From NCBI GenBank assembly GCA_039105265.1, contig JAPFFF010000064.1, positions 558,001 to 622,000 on the forward strand: a stretch of 64,000 nucleotides of DNA, written 5' to 3'. This document shows positions 63,952-64,000 of this stretch, one piece after another. This stretch comes from Tritrichomonas musculus. Lineage: Eukaryota; Parabasalia; Tritrichomonadida; Tritrichomonadidae. Within the stretch, counting starts at the first letter, position 1. Every line of letters starts with the position of its first letter. The notes beneath the pieces were generated by a model. That model searched no databases. It had not been told where the DNA came from and saw nothing but the letters and a program-made list of their open reading frames with translations. Both the position numbers and the translations under genes were made by a program.

Positions 63952-64000
63952 AATTTAATTAATGATAAAAGTGTTTTATTTCCTTTTTATTCAATCATAA

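Larger units (their letters stand above)
62392..64000. mobile_element. Maverick/Polinton, family D (left end only)
   Basis: It begins at the AGTAGT terminus and continues past the right edge. Gene order is small helical protein, 77-residue coiled coil, basic protein, EFD/YRITK protein, pVI-like protein. That matches the capsid-proximal block of families C and E, so the capsid gene is expected just beyond 64000 on the plus strand. Confidence 0.8.

Overview
This window is almost entirely stacked and nested Maverick/Polinton-type elements (double-stranded DNA virus-like transposons). It is AT-rich and compact, with dense short genes on both strands. The combination of protein-primed family B DNA polymerases, DDE-type integrases, FtsK/HerA-like packaging ATPases, double-jelly-roll-like capsid proteins and AGTAGT...ACTACT inverted termini is diagnostic of these elements. 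Nesting at this density, start-proximal TCA initiator-like sites and a possible 29-nt intron with a fused branch/3' splice motif suggest a trichomonad protist host such as Trichomonas vaginalis. The host assignment is inference.

Layout. (1) 1-18296 is the right part of a large family-A Maverick: fibre-like gene (open at the left edge), penton-like gene, repeat-rich gap, polymerase, HNH nuclease, small genes, second HNH nuclease, major capsid, virion accessory proteins, ATPase, integrase, minor capsid candidate, terminal repeat. It ends inside a fibre-like gene of a second element. (2) 18297-33098 is that second element (family B): broken fibre gene, nonsense-bearing HNH gene, a 1519-residue polymerase with an internal HNH insertion, then an ATPase gene block present twice (25562-28930 and 29781-33098). 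(3) 28944-29775 and 33289-36395 are 16-bp satellite arrays; 36396-37320 is purine-rich low-complexity DNA. (4) 37352-39225 is a small island that looks unlike Maverick genes. (5) 39466-45568 is part of a third element (family E) whose capsid gene is cut off by a 230-bp mini-element (45569-45798). (6) 46038-61810 is a fourth element (family C); its ATPase gene is split by a 6.8-kb rearranged family-A derivative (47574-54372) with about 350-bp inverted repeats and a 5-bp target duplication. (7) 62392-64000 is the left end of a fifth element (family D).

How the genes fit together. Polymerase and integrase replicate and insert the DNA. The ATPase would package it into capsids built from the major and minor capsid proteins. 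A small protein with an adenovirus pVI-like look (amphipathic, glycine-rich) recurs beside the capsid gene in families A, C, D and E and may disrupt membranes during entry. Long coiled-coil fibre-like genes, with a family-A pair and a separate family-B gene, may be receptor-binding appendages. Several unnamed families (the Cys-rich 174-201 residue protein, the 149-163 residue YDYIN protein, the 77-residue coiled coil, the F-x-S-x-x-EFD/YRITK protein and a 43-49 residue membrane protein) recur between elements in conserved positions and look like an undescribed core gene set. Two start-proximal sequence classes stand out: TTTATC(A/T)C exactly 8 nt before four family-A ATGs, and TATTTTTG a few to about 50 nt before many family B-E starts.
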